The notes: a model not told the origin generated them from the sequence alone. Counted from the first letter of the stretch, positions 11,525-24,288 are shown. The stretch is DNA of 64,000 nt from Lampris incognitus (GCF_029633865.1 NC_079231.1:28989716-29053715), one strand, 5' to 3'. Program-made: numbers and translations.

Positions 11525-11756
11525 TGTAATGAATGAAAGATATTATTATTTTGAAGGTCCTGTCACGTGTTTAACTTGACCTACTCACGGGTGTACGTGC
11601 AGTGCGTGTGACGTATACAGGAAGTTAGACGCGCATGTTATGAAGGTTGTATGTTGGATGAACGCTAGTAAAAGCTACACAGTTAAGAACCTACGAAGTC
11701 GGCTCATTCTTGAATTATTCTTATGTCAGTTAGACAAGGCGTCTACGGACATTACA
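11525..11756 (+). repeat. 5' LTR of Gypsy element 1
   Basis: 232 bp, TGTAATGAATG to GGACATTACA, with TG...CA ends. It is followed directly by TGGTGTCAGAATAG, a primer-binding site beginning TGG. Confidence 0.9.
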
Positions 11757-11774
11757 TGGTGTCAGAATAGTCTG
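11757..11774 (+). promoter_or_regulatory. Primer-binding site of element 1
   Basis: TGGTGTCAGAATAGTCTG lies immediately after the 5' LTR. It shares TGGTGTCAGAA with element 3 and with the short LTR-like elements at 35.8 and 57.8 kb. Confidence 0.8.
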
Positions 11775-11795
11775 TGTATCTGAACACGAGCGGTC

Positions 11796-14700
11796 ATGCC
11801 GAAGTTTAATCCGCCGAGTGAATTCAAGTTTGACTGCCCCGTTGAATGGCCGGAGTGGAAACAACGGTTTTCGCGCTTCAGGCTCGCGACAAAGCTGGAT
11901 AAAGACGACGGGGAGATTCAAGTGAGTTCGCTGATTTATGCAATGGGCAGCGAGGCTGAAAAGATAATCAGCTCGTTTGACTTCGCGGCGGAGGGTGATA
12001 AAGTGGACTATGATATCGTACTGAAAAAGTTCGACGACTACTTTATTCCCCGCCGTAACATCATACATGAGAGGGCGTGCTTCTATCAACGTAGCCAGCA
12101 GCCAGGAGAGACAGCGGAGATGTACATCCGGACATTGTATGAGCTGTCTGAACACTGTGAGTTTGGGGACAAGAGGGATGAACATATCAGAGACCGTCTG
12201 GTAGTGGGCATAAAAGACAAAGTGCTCTCCCGTCAGTTCCAGCTCACAGCGGACCTTACTCTGGTGAAAGTCATTGAACAAGTGCGCCAGGCGGAGGCAA
12301 TAACAAAGCAGCTCAGCCTCCAAGCTAACCAACCAGAGGCCCAGCTGGCTAACGTCAATATTGTCCGACGGCGGGACGGACGCCAAAAGAAAAAGGGCGG
12401 ACAGCGTCATGGTGGCGGCAGTCCTGCAACCAACAAAGTAGATGAATGCAGGAGGTGCGGCAAGACGCAGCACACCGATGAGCGGAAGTGTCCTGCAATG
12501 AACAGTAAGTGCAACAAGTGTCATAAAAAGGGACATTGGGAGCTTGTATGTCACTCTAAAGTGGTGAGAGAAGTCACTGAAGAGGTTAAACAGCTGTACT
12601 TTCTGGGAGAAGTTGGCAAAGAGAGCAGTCAAGAGGATTGGACTGTTAGTTTAATAATAAGTGATGTACCAATAACCTTTAAAATTGACACGGGGGCTGA
12701 CGCTACTGTTATCAACCAAGGGACATTTAAAAAGCTGAAGCCAAACATAAAACTGGGACCTCCTGACACATGCTTCATAAGCCCAGGTGGAAACATCAGC
12801 TGCATAGGACAGTTTCAAGCCACAACCAACTACAAGGAGAAACAATACTCCTTTCCAGTGTATGTGATCAAGGGGAGAGGCAGCTGTCTGCTGAGTCGTC
12901 CAGAGGCAGTGGAGATGGGTCTAGTGAAGCGGATGAATGAGGTCAGTGGAGTTTTCGGTTCAAGTGGACTGCTGAAAACAGACCCAGTGAAAATAGCTCT
13001 GGTGGAGGGTGCCCAGCCATACGCGGTGCATACAGCCAGGCGGATACCGCTGCCACTTGTACCACTGGTTAAGAAAGAACTGCAGCGCATGGAAAATGAG
13101 GGCATTATTGAAAAAGTGACTCAGCCCACAGAATGGTGCGCCGCTATGGTGCCGGTGCTGAAACCGAACAAGAAAGAGGTTCGCTGCTGCGTTGACCTCA
13201 GGAGGCAGAATCGAGCGGTGAAACGTGAGAAATACGTGCTGCCCACTATGGAGGAAATAATGCCAAGGCTCGCAGGGTCAAAGTTCTTCACAACGTTGGA
13301 TGCAGCAAGTGGGTTTTACTAGATCCCCTTGCATGAAGACAGCAGGGGGCTCACCACTTTCATCACCCCATTTGGGAGGTATGCTTTCTGCCGCCTTCCA
13401 TTTGGTATAACGAGTGCTCCAGAGATTTTCCAGAGAAAGATGGCGGAAACTCTGACCGGGCTAGAGGGCACAGAGGTGTACATGGATGACATCCTTATAC
13501 ATGGAGAGACTGAGGAAATCCATGACCGGCGCCTAGCAGAGGCGCTGGGGGTCATTGAAACAGCAGGTCTCAAACTGAACCAAGCGAAATGCAAGTTCAA
13601 ACAGGAACAAGTCTGCTTCCTTGGTCACATCATCGACGAGGCAGGCATCAGACCTGACCCGGACAAAGTGGCCGGAATAGAGAACTTCCTCAGCCCCAGA
13701 ACGTGACGGAACTCAAGAGGTTCCTCGGGATGGTGAACTATTTGGCAAAATACGTCCCAGAGCTGTCCACTGTAGGTCAGCCGCTTTATGGACTGCTTAA
13801 AGCAACGACAGAGTGGCTGTGGGGACCTGCACAGAACACAGCATTCCAAGACCTTAAAGCAGCACTCGCCACCGCCCCGGTACTCACCTTTTATGACGTC
13901 ACTAAGGCTACGGTGGTGTCAGCAGATGCCAGCAGCTACGGGCTGGGGGGCGTTCTGCTCCAGCAGCACGGGGAACACTGGAAGCCCGTGGCCTACTGCT
14001 CCCGACGGCTGAGTGACGCAGAGACAAGGTACGCACAGATCGAGAAAGAGTGCTTAGCCAGCGTCTGGGCATGTGAAAGGTTCGAGAAGTACTTGTTTGG
14101 GCTTGACAATTTCAGACTTGTCACCGATCATAAACCACTAGTGCCTCTCATGAACAGCAAAGACTTGGATAATGTGCCCATTAGGTGCCAGAGACTGTTA
14201 ATGAGGCTGATGCGTTTCAATGCAGTGGCTGAATACGCACCAGGCAAAACGTTAGCTGTAGCTGACGCACTCTCCAGAGGCCCAGAGCAGCGCTACGGAG
14301 ATGGTGCTTCTCATGATGATGTTGTGGCACACATCGATGCCATCGTGTGCCAGGTGCCTGCCACACCTCAAAGGATGCAGGAGATAAAACAGAGCACGGA
14401 TGGGGATCTGCAGCTCCAGACAGTGTTGGGCTTCATCAGACATGGCTGGCCTGAGTATGTCGATAAAGTGCCGGAGACAGTCAGAGACTTTTATCAGATG
14501 AGAGGGGAGTTATCTGCGGTAGATGGTTTAGTCATCAGAGGCAGTTGTATCGTCATTCCCACAGAGATGAGGGAGGTGATCTTAGAGAGAATACACGACG
14601 GGCACCAGGGGATAGTTAAGTGCAGAGAGAGAGCTAGCCAATCAGTGTGGTGGCCCAAAATGACAGAGCACATTACAACAAAGATACAGCAATGTCAATT

Positions 14701-15643
14701 CTGCAGAGAACACAAGAACACACAGAGAAAAGAGCCTTTAATGTCAAGTGAGCTCCCATGCAGACCATGGCAGAAAGTTGGCATAGACCTGTGTGAGCAC
14801 AAAAAGCAAAACTACTTGATAGTGTCTGACTATTATTCCAGGTTTTTGGAGATCCTAAATCTACCAACAACTACTAGCAGTCAGGTTGTAGCTAGGCTGA
14901 AGGCTACATTTGCACGTTTTGGTATCCCTGAAATTGTAGTTAGCGATAATGGGCCACAGCTAGTTTCAGAAGAGATGAGGAGGTTCAGTGAAGATTATGA
15001 TTTCATCCATGTGACTTCAAGCCCACACTACCCCCAGAGTAATGGACAGGCAGAGAGGGCTGTTCAGATAGCCAAAAGCATATTAAGACAGGAAGACCCT
15101 CTCCTCGCCCTGTTGACATACAGAGCTACACCCTCTTCTTCCACTGGAGCCAGTCCAGCGGAATTGCTCATGGGTAAGAGAATCAGAACCACCTTACCCA
15201 CATTGCAGCATAACCTGAAACCGGCCTGGCCTAAAGAGGAACTGATCAAAACGGCTGACGCCGCAGCCAAATCGAGGCAGGCTTTCTACTACAACCGCAG
15301 GAACGGCGTGCGGACACTGCGCCCACTGAACTCGGGTGACGCAGTACTCACCAAACTTGATGGACAGAAAACATGGACAATGCCAGCAGTTCCTCACAGT
15401 CAGAGCTCCACTCCCAGATCGTACATAGTGGAGACAGCTCAAGGTGAACATTACAGAAGGAACAGGCGCCACCTGTTGGCCACACCCAAAACACTCACCT
15501 TTGTCAGCAAGGATCCTGACCATGTCACTCCAGGGGAGAATGGAAACACGGATGAGTCCCGAGCAGCAGAAATGCCACCTTCCACACCATATGTTACTCG
15601 CTCTGGCAGGGTGAGCAAGCCAGCAATCCGGCTGGATTTGTGA
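11796..15643 (+). pseudogene. Gag-Pol polyprotein of Gypsy element 1 (broken)
   Basis: ATG 11796 opens a gag region with two zinc knuckles (CRRCGKTQHTDERKC and CNKCHKKGHWELVC, near 12450-12550). An aspartic protease (IDTGADATV, near 12685) and the start of reverse transcriptase follow, up to LDAASGFY. An in-frame TAG at 13321-13323 ends this piece. The same frame resumes with the YMDD motif (near 13480) and runs to 13706. A one-base loss in the C-run near 13693 shifts the rest into the frame 13703-15643, which holds RNase H (ADASSYGLG, DHKPL) and an integrase with H-H-C-C finger (HQGIVK, CQFC) and D, D, E blocks (SDYYSRF, SDNGPQL, PQSNGQAERA). Gag resembles that of element 3. Confidence 0.93.
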
Positions 15644-15726
15644 GGCGTATGGACTTGTGTACTGTGGGGGATTTTTTATTTTTTTTTGTGAAAAGGGGGT
15701 TGATATACAGGTTAGAAAATCATCTT

Positions 15727-15809
15727 AGAGGGGGAGATGTAATGAATGAAAGATGTTATTATTTAGAAGGTCCTGTCACGTGTTTAACTTGACCTACTCA
15801 CGGGTGTAC
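15727..15809 (+). repeat. Polypurine tract and truncated 3' LTR of element 1
   Basis: AGAGGGGGAGA (15727-15737) precedes a copy of the LTR start at 15738. LTR identity runs to GGGTGTAC (15809), after which the sequence is minus-strand integrase of element 2. Confidence 0.9.
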
Positions 15810-18800
15810 TGCTTCGCTGTCTGATTGGTGCAGGGGAACGCGTGAGCAAGCTTAGTGAAGTGGTCAGTAACCACTAAGACATCGACTGACCGCTGCTTAC
15901 TGTCCTCAGCAGACCAGAAATCCATACATACAAGCTGCATCGGTGCGGAAGTTTTAATGCTATCCAGGGGCGCGCAAGCAGCTGGCTCTGGGGTCTTCCC
16001 AAACACACATCTCCGACAGCATCTGACATATGCTCTGATATCCCTCTCCATGTCAGGCCAATAAAAACGCTGCCTTGCAAGAGAGAGAGTACGGTCCTGG
16101 CCCTGATGACCAGCGTGATCGTGGATGCCAGACAGTGCCTTGTCTTTCAGACTCAGAGGTAAAACATACTGAGACCTCCTCTGCTTGGACACTGGGTCCT
16201 TTGTCACCCTGTACAAGACACCATCATTGACTTCCAACTTCTCCCACTGTTTCAACAGCCTGAGGACCTTCTGGTCAGCACCATGCCTCTCACGTCTCGA
16301 TGGCCGCTTCCGAACAGCGACAAAGGGCAACACCTTGGAGATGCAGGGGTCCTGCTCCTGACTCAACCTGAGCTCCTCGGTGGATAACATTGGCAGTGTA
16401 TCCTGACCACCCGACAGATGCTGAACGTGCTGGACCAAACTGAGTGCTGTGAATACTGATGCATCAGGCCAGTCACATTTGGCTTGACAAAAAGCCCTGA
16501 CCTCAGCTGCATCACAAGCAAACCCAGATCGCGCACTACTCACTGTTTGGGACTGGCAACTGAGTCTGAAAACATCCTGCACAGAGTCCCCCTCAACCCC
16601 GTCGGCTTCCTGAACAAGGGCCGGGTAGGGCTCCCTAAGTAGCCTCTGACTGACGGGCTTGGAAAAAGCGTCGCGACTCAAGGCATCCGCCACCACGTTT
16701 TTCTTCCCTGGCAGGTGTTTGAGATCGAAAGTGTAAGACGCCAACTTAGACACCCAGCGGATCTCACACGCGTCAAGCTTCGGCTTTGTTAGGAGATAAG
16801 TCAGCGGATTATTATCTGTCCAAACGGTGAAGCTTTGACCCTTCAGCCAGTGGCTGAACTTTTCACAAACACTCCACTTCAGCGCCATGAACTCCAGTCT
16901 ATGAGCTGGATACTTCCGCTGTGAGGCACTGAGGGACTTGCTTGCAAAACCAACAGGTCTGCCCTTGGACTCTCCTCGGGGCACTTGAGACAGCACCGCG
17001 CCGAGTCCGTCCAAAGACGCATCGACCGACAAAATGAAAGGCACCTCAAAGTCTGGATGGGCAAGCACCACACACTCCAGTAACATCTTCTTCAACAGAT
17101 CAAATGCTTCCCCACATTCCACCGTCAAGTCTGCGGAGGTAAGCTTACGGAAGCTGCCATGGGGCTTCTTATCCTTAGCTGACCTCCCCCTCCTCTTTTG
17201 TCCAGCTGTAAGGGCGAACAGGGGCTTAGCCACGGAGGAGCAGTTCGGGAGGAAATGCTGGTAGTAAAATACCATACCAAGGAAAGATTTGATCCTACGA
17301 ACAGAAGGCGTGCACCCATCACCTTCCATGAGATCCTGCACTGTCATGTTGGAGATGACCTCTACTTTGGAGGGATCGACAGACACACCTCCGCCATCAA
17401 CCACGTGGGCCAAAAACCGCACCCGCTTCTGCAGCAGATGACACTTCTTCGGAGCCAGTTTCAAGTTGTTCTCCCTCAACCTCTGAAACACAGTGCGGAG
17501 CCTCGACAGAGCCTCAACCTCTGACGGCGCGAAGACAAGAAGATCATCAAGATAGCACAAAAGCTTCGTGAAGTTCAGATCCCCAAAGATCCCAATCATC
17601 ATTCTCATGAAGGCTGCAGGGCTATTACAAAGGCCCTGTGGCATGCGATTGTATTCATGCAACCCAAGGGGAGTCGTGAAAGCAGTGTACTTCTTGTCAT
17701 CTTCATGCATTGGGATGTTGAAGAAGCCAGAGGTGAGGTCCATCGTACTAAAGAGGCAGTTACCACCCAGCGCGGCAAAACAGTCCGACTGGTGTGGCAA
17801 GGGATGAGCGTCTTTCAAGGTCCGAGCATTCAGCCATCTGAAATCAGTGCAGATCCGAAGCCCGCCATCCTTCTTCCATACCATAACCAGCGGTGAAGCG
17901 TATGCGCTCGAGGACTTCCGGATAATCCCTTTCTCCTCCATATCAGTGAGAACCTGTCTCAACTTCTGATAGTGGGCTGGGGGAACCCTCCTGTAGGGCA
18001 AGCGAAAGGGGCGCTCATCCACCAGATGGATGCGATGTGTGTATCCTGTGACCTCGCCACAGTCCAGAGAGTCCCTGGAGAAGATGTCATGGTACTCGGT
18101 GAGCAGCTGAGTGAGCTGGGACTTGCATGCCTCACTAACCTGACAGGAGCTGAGATCAATGTCACTGAGTCCGAGCTCTGACAAACTCCTAGCCGGCTGG
18201 ACAGGGGGACAGGCACTATCTGTGGCGTTGGACTCATGTCTCCCTGCAACTGATTGCAGTCCCTGGAAAACATTAAAGTCCTCAATCGCCAAGCATGGAA
18301 ACACATCAGCCAACTTGCAGTTCCTTTTCAGTGTGATGGCTTTGTCAGATGGATTGACAACAGTCATGGGTACCCACCTATCACCCCAGAGCGGTGTGAC
18401 AAGTCGACCTACGAGGACACTGCGTGGCATGGCCTTGGAGTCTGTCGGCTCCACAACAACAGTGCTTCCAGCTGACATAGGCACCTTAGCAGGAAGTCTG
18501 CCCCAGACTAAGTGCTCGTGCCTCGGTAAGAGTGTCACGGCCTGGGTGAGCTTAACAGTACCTATCTTCTCAGGAACTGCACCACCCCTCCAGCGCTCTA
18601 CATTCGTGAACATGGACAAGAACTGTTCAACGTCAGGACTAGACGGATGTTCCTGTCTGGACGCGATGTCCCAGTACTCAGTACCACTCTTGAGTACATG
18701 GGCCACATGTTTAATGACGTTTGTGCCGACTATCAGATCATCATGCTGACCGGGCACGACCAGAGTGGGTATGACAAAGGAAACACCATAAAGCTGCATG

Positions 18801-19288
18801 TTGAGGTCATAAAAACCATCAGGCCTAGTCTCCAGACCACCGCAGCCAATCAAGACAATGTTCTCTTCAGGCTGCTGCTTCTCAGGTAAAACACCCCCAG
18901 AGCGGAGCTTCTCTACTGCATTTTCACTGATACTGCATGACATAGAGCCAGTATCCAACATGCCATTAAGCTGCACACTCTGGCTGACAAGAACAGGAGC
19001 ATAGAACAAGTCACTGAAAGCCTGAATCCTCTGTGTCGCCTGAATGACCATACGCGAACCCTGAGGTGCTTTGGCACACTTGTCTTCATACAAGTGAGCC
19101 AGGTCGGAGACATCAGTGAGGGATACATCTACATTACCCACACCATCCCTCTCTAGGTGTGGATTTAGTAGTTTAACGGACGAGACTGACGACCAGCTCT
19201 TCCACCAGGCTGAGAACGGAGCTGGTTGGGCGGCTGAGGGTGAGGACAGTCCCTCTTCCAATGACCAGGAGACAAACAGTTTATACAT
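15810..19288 (-). pseudogene. Pol of element 2 (protease-RT-RNase H-integrase), truncated
   Basis: The frame is open from 19288 (overlapping gag by ~120 bases) and is entered by -1 frameshift near 19171. It holds an aspartic protease (GMLDTGSMSCSIS), reverse transcriptase (PMHEDDKKYTAF, CYLDDLLVFA), a thumb, RNase H ([25 protein letters not shown]) and the integrase start: H-H-C-C finger (HDHAGHQGQDRT, CCRRCVFGK) and the first catalytic Asp (VVTDHFTKLAHAFP). It breaks at 15810 before the second catalytic Asp and Glu. The last codons before the stop at 15794 come from element 1 LTR. Confidence 0.92.
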
Positions 19289-19646
19289 CGGTTCTCCCGG
19301 CTGCAGTGGGAAAATGTGGAGTGATCCGGAGACTTACAAACCCTGCACAACCGCTGTGGTGCGTCTGGCACCCGCCCTGCGGCGCTAGCTGGCGGTTGAG
19401 TCAGCGTCGGTGTCCGGACTGCAGCGCTAACTGGAACCTGAGACTGCATTGTGACCAAATGGTCTAGCAAGCTCACCAAACTCCTCATATAGTCATCACC
19501 GCCAGAGACAGGTGCGGGAGACGGTGCGGGAGACGGTGTAGGAGACCTTGCACAAAATGGTGTAGGAGATGACGCATGAGCCGGGACGGGAGATGGCACC
19601 ACCGGCACGGTCGTGTTCAAGTTGGGAGCCACGTCGACTACAGGGA
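19165..19646 (-). CDS. Gag of element 2, C-terminal part with zinc knuckle
   Basis: It continues gag after element 3. It has a proline-rich stretch (SPTPSPAPSPAPVS) and a nucleocapsid region with two Cys/His knuckles (CRVCKSPDHSTFSHC and CINCLSPGHWKRDC). It ends at a stop at 19165-19167, just after a slippery heptamer at 19171-19177. Confidence 0.87.
19171..19177 (-). promoter_or_regulatory. -1 ribosomal frameshift site (GTTAAAC)
   Basis: On the minus strand the gag frame reads G TTA AAC TAC TAA. Slipping back by one base enters the pol frame (VKLLNPHLER). GTTAAAC is a known type of -1 slippery heptamer, and the gag stop follows two codons later. No downstream pseudoknot was evaluated. Confidence 0.75.
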
Positions 19647-19869
19647 TGTTGTGACTTCTCTTATGCACACTATTGTAGTGTTACTATTCGTGGGTTACTA
19701 ACTTAATCACTAATATATATAAGTACACGGAGACGAGGATGCGGCACAAGTCTGATCTTTACTGACGGAGACATCACACACTACTAGGCTCTACCAGTGT
19801 ATTACAGAACTCAGTAGTGGTGACAGTCCAACACAATCGAGCACCGAGTGCTCGATCCAATACACCACA
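19647..19869 (-). repeat. 3' LTR of element 3
   Basis: 223 bp. On the plus strand TGTTGTGACTTC to ATACACCACA. A purine tract (minus strand, AAAAGAGGGA) borders it at 19870. Confidence 0.95.
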
Positions 19870-20208
19870 TCCCTCTTTTCCAACTGAGATGTGGCCTACT
19901 CATCAGTTGCTTCAACAGTAGAACCTTTACCGAACCATTAACACTATGGCATTAACACTGAACAAGTCTTTTCTACTTGCATACTTCAATGATTAATACA
20001 GCATGTTTTTTAAATGACAGATGACTCTCATTAAACAACATAAACCATTTCCTTTTCACATTCTGGTGGTTAGCATGTAAACATTTTGAACATTCAGCAA
20101 TCTTGCAACATTTCAAGTTAAACACACCTTGTACTCTTTGTTTCACCTTCTTTTTTTCTTTTTTTTTCTTAATAAACACTTGAATGATCACACAAAAGAA
20201 CCCTGAGG

Positions 20209-22740
20209 TTAGTCATTGTATCTGGCAGGGCGCCTAACTGCTCTGCCGCACTTTGTGTAGCATGTGGGTGTACTGCCTGTAGTCACCGGAGGAGGGTCGT
20301 GTGGTGGCAGGTCATGTGGTGGTTAGTCGACTGGCACAGGCGCTTGTGAGGGTGAGGGTTGTACCTCTGAGTCAAAATGTTCATGACTGTCAGTGTCTCT
20401 GAATAGGCTCGGATGTATCTTCCTCAGATGTCGCCTGTTCCTTCTCTGCATCCTCCCAGCCGGTGTCTGCACAGTGTAGGACCGTGGTTCATCTCGCTGT
20501 CGGATGACAACGGCAGGCTCCCAGCCGCGCCGTGTTTACATGTGTACGGTGTCTCCTGGGGTCAACACTGGCAGGGGCTTTGCACACTGGTCGTAACGTT
20601 GTTTTTGGCGGAACTGCAGGTTCCGGATCTTGCTGTGAATGTGCTGTGGGACTGATTGTGTCAGCACAGCACTGGAGCACGGAAGTGTGCTTCGTAGAAC
20701 TCTCCCCATCAACATTTGTGCAGGTGATACGTCCAGTCCTGTCACCGGTGTGTTCCTCAGTGACAGCAGCACCAGATGTGGGTCAGTGCCGGTCTGCATT
20801 GCCTTCTTCAGCGCATGTTTCACTGTCTTTATGGCTCTCTCAGCCATGCCATTTGAAGAGGGAAAACCTGGGCTGGAGTGTGTGAGCTTGAACTCCCATG
20901 AAGCTGCAAATGACTTCATCTCATAGCTGGCAAATGGGACATGGTCACTCACTATCTCCCTAGGAATCCCGTGTCTGGCAAACACAGACTTCATCTTCTG
21001 GATTACTGTGTATGCTGTTTTGTCAGATATGTTGAGCACTTCAGGATATTTGGTTAGGTAATCAACTAACAACAGGTATGACTGACCGTGTAGCTCGAAG
21101 ATGTCAGCTCCGACTTTCATCCATGGCAGTTCTGGGACCTGATGCGGCATAAGTGGCTCAGCCTGCTGTTTGGGCTGTAGCTGCTGGAATTGCACGCACT
21201 TTTCCACCATTGCCTCTATATCTCGTGCCATGCCAGGCCAGTAGAGAGACTTTCTTGCTCTGGCTTTTGTGCGCTGCACTCCTTGGTGTGCAAGATGCAG
21301 CTTCTCCAAAATCGTGCTCCTGAAGCTCTGGGGTATGATGGTTTTGTCTCCGACCAAGACAATGTCATCTTCCATGTGTATAATGTCCTTTACTGCCCAG
21401 TAGGCGTGTAGTTTTCTGTCCAAACTTTTCTTCTTCATGGGCCAGCCTTTCTTGTGTTTCTCACACACAGCTTGCAGCACGCTATCTGCTGCCGTTGCTT
21501 TCTTTAATTGGCTGAGTGTTTCCTCGCTCAAGGCATCTGTGGCATCCAAGGCATACACAACTCTCTCATCACAAGGGTTTTCATCAATATGGTCACCTTC
21601 TCTGCTAGCTGTAGCGCGTGAGAGTGTGTCGGCAATGTACATGTGCTTGCCTGGTGTGTATGTTACACTCAGATCATACCTCTGCAGTTGTAAAAGCATA
21701 CCTTGCAGCCGCGCAGGTGCTTTGCTTAGCGGCTTGCGCATGATGACCTCCAGAGGCTTATGATCGGACTGGACAGTTACTGGTCTGCCGTAGACATACT
21801 GGTGGAATCTCTTAGCAGCAAACACTATAGCGAGCAACTCTTTCTCTATCTGTGCGTACTTCTTTTCTGTGTCGGTGAGCGCTCGTGAGGCATAGCACAC
21901 TGGGCGGTCGTCCTGCATCAGACAGGCTCCCAGTCCATCCTTTGAGGAGTCTGCTTGTAGAGTGAGAGGCTGCTTGTGATCGTAGTATCTCAGCACAGGG
22001 GCTTGTGTGAGGATGGTCTTTAGTGCCTTTAGCGCTGAGCTGTGGTGCGGGCACCATTGCCACGCTACATCCTTCTTGAGCAGCTGTCTGAGGGGTGCCG
22101 TGAGTGAGGCTTCGTTTGGTATGTATTGCGCTAGGAATTTTGTCATTCCCAGCAGACGTTGGAGACTTTGTTTGTCTTCCGGGGTTGGCATGTCGACAAT
22201 CGCTTTGATCTTTGTGTCGTCAGCTCTCTGTCCTGCTGCCGTGATGACGTGTCCCATGTACTTTACATTATCAACTTTAAACTGGATCTTGTCCCTGTTA
22301 AATTTCACATGTGCGGTCTTGGCTCTCTCCATTACTTTCTGCAGGATTTCATCGTGTTCCCGCTCTGATGACGCTGCGATGATCATGTCGTCTGCTATAA
22401 TGTACACACCTGGGATATCGCCGAAGGTCTCACAGTTCTTTTGTTGAAACACTTCGCTGGCCGATTTGATCCCGAATGGGAGTCTGAGGAAGCGGAACCG
22501 GCCCCACGGCGTGTTGAAGGTGCATAGCTTAGACGACGGCTCATCTGGCTTGATCTGCCAGTATCCATCCTTTTCATCTAGGATGGAGAAGACGGATTTT
22601 CCTGTTAGCCTGCTGCGCACGTCTTCCGGTGTAGGAATGGAGTAGTGTTGACGCTTGACTGCCTCATTCAGGTTGCAAGGATCCAAACATACCCTTAGCA
22701 CACCATTTTTTTTCTTTGTGGCAACAAGACTGTTTACCAT
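20209..22740 (-). pseudogene. RT-RNase H-integrase region of element 3 (broken)
   Basis: The frame from 22740 carries reverse transcriptase (DPCNLNEAVKRQHYS, LPFGIKSASEVFQ, and IIADDMII in place of the usual Y-x-D-D box), RNase H (LQADSSKDGLGACL, QSDHKPLEV) and integrase (HLAHQGVQRTKARARKSLYW; CVQFQQLQPK, where one zinc Cys is changed to Phe/Gln context; VDYLTKYPEV; PSSNGMAERAIK). In-frame stops occur at 20536-20538 and 20323-20325; the original end is probably the stop at 20209-20211. The motif changes and stops indicate a defective copy despite near-identical LTRs. Confidence 0.92.
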
Positions 22741-24185
22741 TCTGTAGGTTCATCGACAGGAGTTATGACTTTCCTGTTCTGCAAGTCTGTGAGTGTCTCT
22801 CTTAGTGAGTCCATGATGGAGAGTGGTACGTTCCTGCACGCGTGAATCACAGGCGTGACGCTGGGGTCAATGTGTATGTGATGAACTCCAGGAAATTCGC
22901 CTAATCCTGTGAAGACCTCCGCATACCTCTGCAGCAGCTCCTCTTTGGTGGCCGGAGGTTTTGCTGGTTGTGGGGACTCCACTGCAAGCGCCTCGACTCT
23001 TCTCACCAGCTGCAACTCTTCACACGCATCTCCACCCAGGATTGGCTTGTCAGCTCGGCTAGACACATGGAAGTACAATATAGCCGTATGCTTAGATGTG
23101 CGGCAATCTAGAGATGCAACACCATCTGAGGGTAGTCGTGCACCACCAAAAGCAATCAGCACAGTCTTTGTGGGCCGTAACTGAACGGGACCTGGTAGCT
23201 GCCGGAATACGCGCATAGGAAGCACATTTGTATCGGCGCCTGTGTCCAACTTGAAGTTAATTGCTACGCCTCTGACCGTGGCTGTTTCACGCCATACAGT
23301 GCCTTTAGCTTGGTGGGCTGCTTTGTTTTTGTATTTTCCAATCATGCCTATATATAAGGAATCAATTTCACTTTCTAGATTATGCACTGTCTTTGTCTTG
23401 TAATTGCCGCTTTTTTCAGTGCTTGATTTATACACCTTGGAAAAATGATTGTTCTCACCACATTTGTGGCACACTGCACGATAAGCTGGGCATTGACGAG
23501 GCTCATGTTTATTTCCACAATTGTGGCAGAGATTTGTTGCTACATGCCTCTTGCTGCTCGTTTTGTTCTTGTTCCAGCTGCCCGTGCGCGTTTGCCCTGT
23601 TGCTTTCTTCAATGCCTCCACTGAGGCGTCTTGGACAACATGTGACGTCTGCATCGCTTGTATTTGTGACTTAGCGAGCTCGGCTGATCTACATATCTCT
23701 ACGGCCCTGCGCAAAGTAAGCTCATTATCACGTAACAGTCTTTCTTTCAAACGGGCATCATTTATGCTGAACACTAATTTATCCCTTATCATGTCATCTT
23801 CATGTCTGCCAAACTCACAGTCTTTGCTCTTCTGGCGCAGCTCTGTGATGAATCTGTCCACCGATATTCCTGCTGACATCGTGTGCGACCAGAATTGATG
23901 GCGTTCGAACACGATGTTCTTCCGAGGGCTGCAGTAGTCCTTGAAGGCTTTCAGAACGTCCTCCATCGATTCGTCGTCTCCTTCTGGGATGACGGTGAGT
24001 GTGTTATACACTTCCAGCGCCTCCTCGCCGATGGTGTGAAGCAGAATGGCTATTTTAACCGTCTCTTCCTTATCCAACGCACCTGAAGCGGTAATGTACA
24101 GCTGGAAACGCTGCTCTTATCTTCTCCAGTTTTCTGCGACATTCCCGGTAAGTATCAGCGGTGGTGGCGGCTTGAACTGTTCCAT
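22734..24185 (-). pseudogene. Gag-protease region of element 3 (broken)
   Basis: ATG at 24185 (MEQFKPPPPLILTG). Codon 23 is a stop (24117-24119) where a Trp is expected. The rest of the frame is open to 22734. It has a capsid-like region similar to element 1 (CSPRKNIVFERHQFW versus IPRRNIIHERACFYQ), a knuckle region (CHNCGNKHEPRQC; CHKCGENNHFSKVY, in which the last Cys is lost) and a protease motif LDTGADTNVL. The 3' end reaches the start of reverse transcriptase (PTEW), where a one-base loss at ~22738 ends the frame. Confidence 0.92.
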
Positions 24186-24270
24186 ATTTGTGCGCAGGCT
24201 AGCACGTGTTAGCTAGCTGCCTCAGCTACCAGCGAACTCGTTGAAGTACCGCCCTCGAATTATACCGTAA

Positions 24271-24288
24271 CTCCGTCTTCTGACACCA
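24271..24288 (-). promoter_or_regulatory. Primer-binding site of element 3
   Basis: On the minus strand TGGTGTCAGAAGACGGAG directly follows the 5' LTR. The TGGTGTCAGAA core is shared with element 1 and with the short elements at 35.8 and 57.8 kb. Confidence 0.8.

Larger units (their letters stand above)
11525..15809 (+). mobile_element. Gypsy LTR retrotransposon, element 1, 3'-truncated
   Basis: Layout: 5' LTR 11525-11756, primer-binding site at 11757, one gag-pol frame, purine tract, and only the first ~72 bp of the 3' LTR before it stops at 15809. Order of domains is gag, protease, reverse transcriptase, RNase H, integrase, the Ty3/Gypsy order. The coding frame carries one nonsense codon and one frameshift, so the copy is dead. 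The retained LTR segments differ at about 2 of 71 positions. It abuts element 2 tail to tail. Confidence 0.93.

Noticed and set aside
11730..12632. 300-codon minus-strand frame
   Set aside because: It is antisense to gag of element 1, which has clear zinc knuckles on the plus strand; no family similarity was seen in the antisense product.
15661..15737. Possible env gene in Gypsy element 1
   Set aside because: Only ~95 bases lie between the pol stop and the 3' LTR, so there is no room for an envelope gene.
18159..18749. 196-codon plus-strand frame
   Set aside because: It is antisense to the protease region of element 2.
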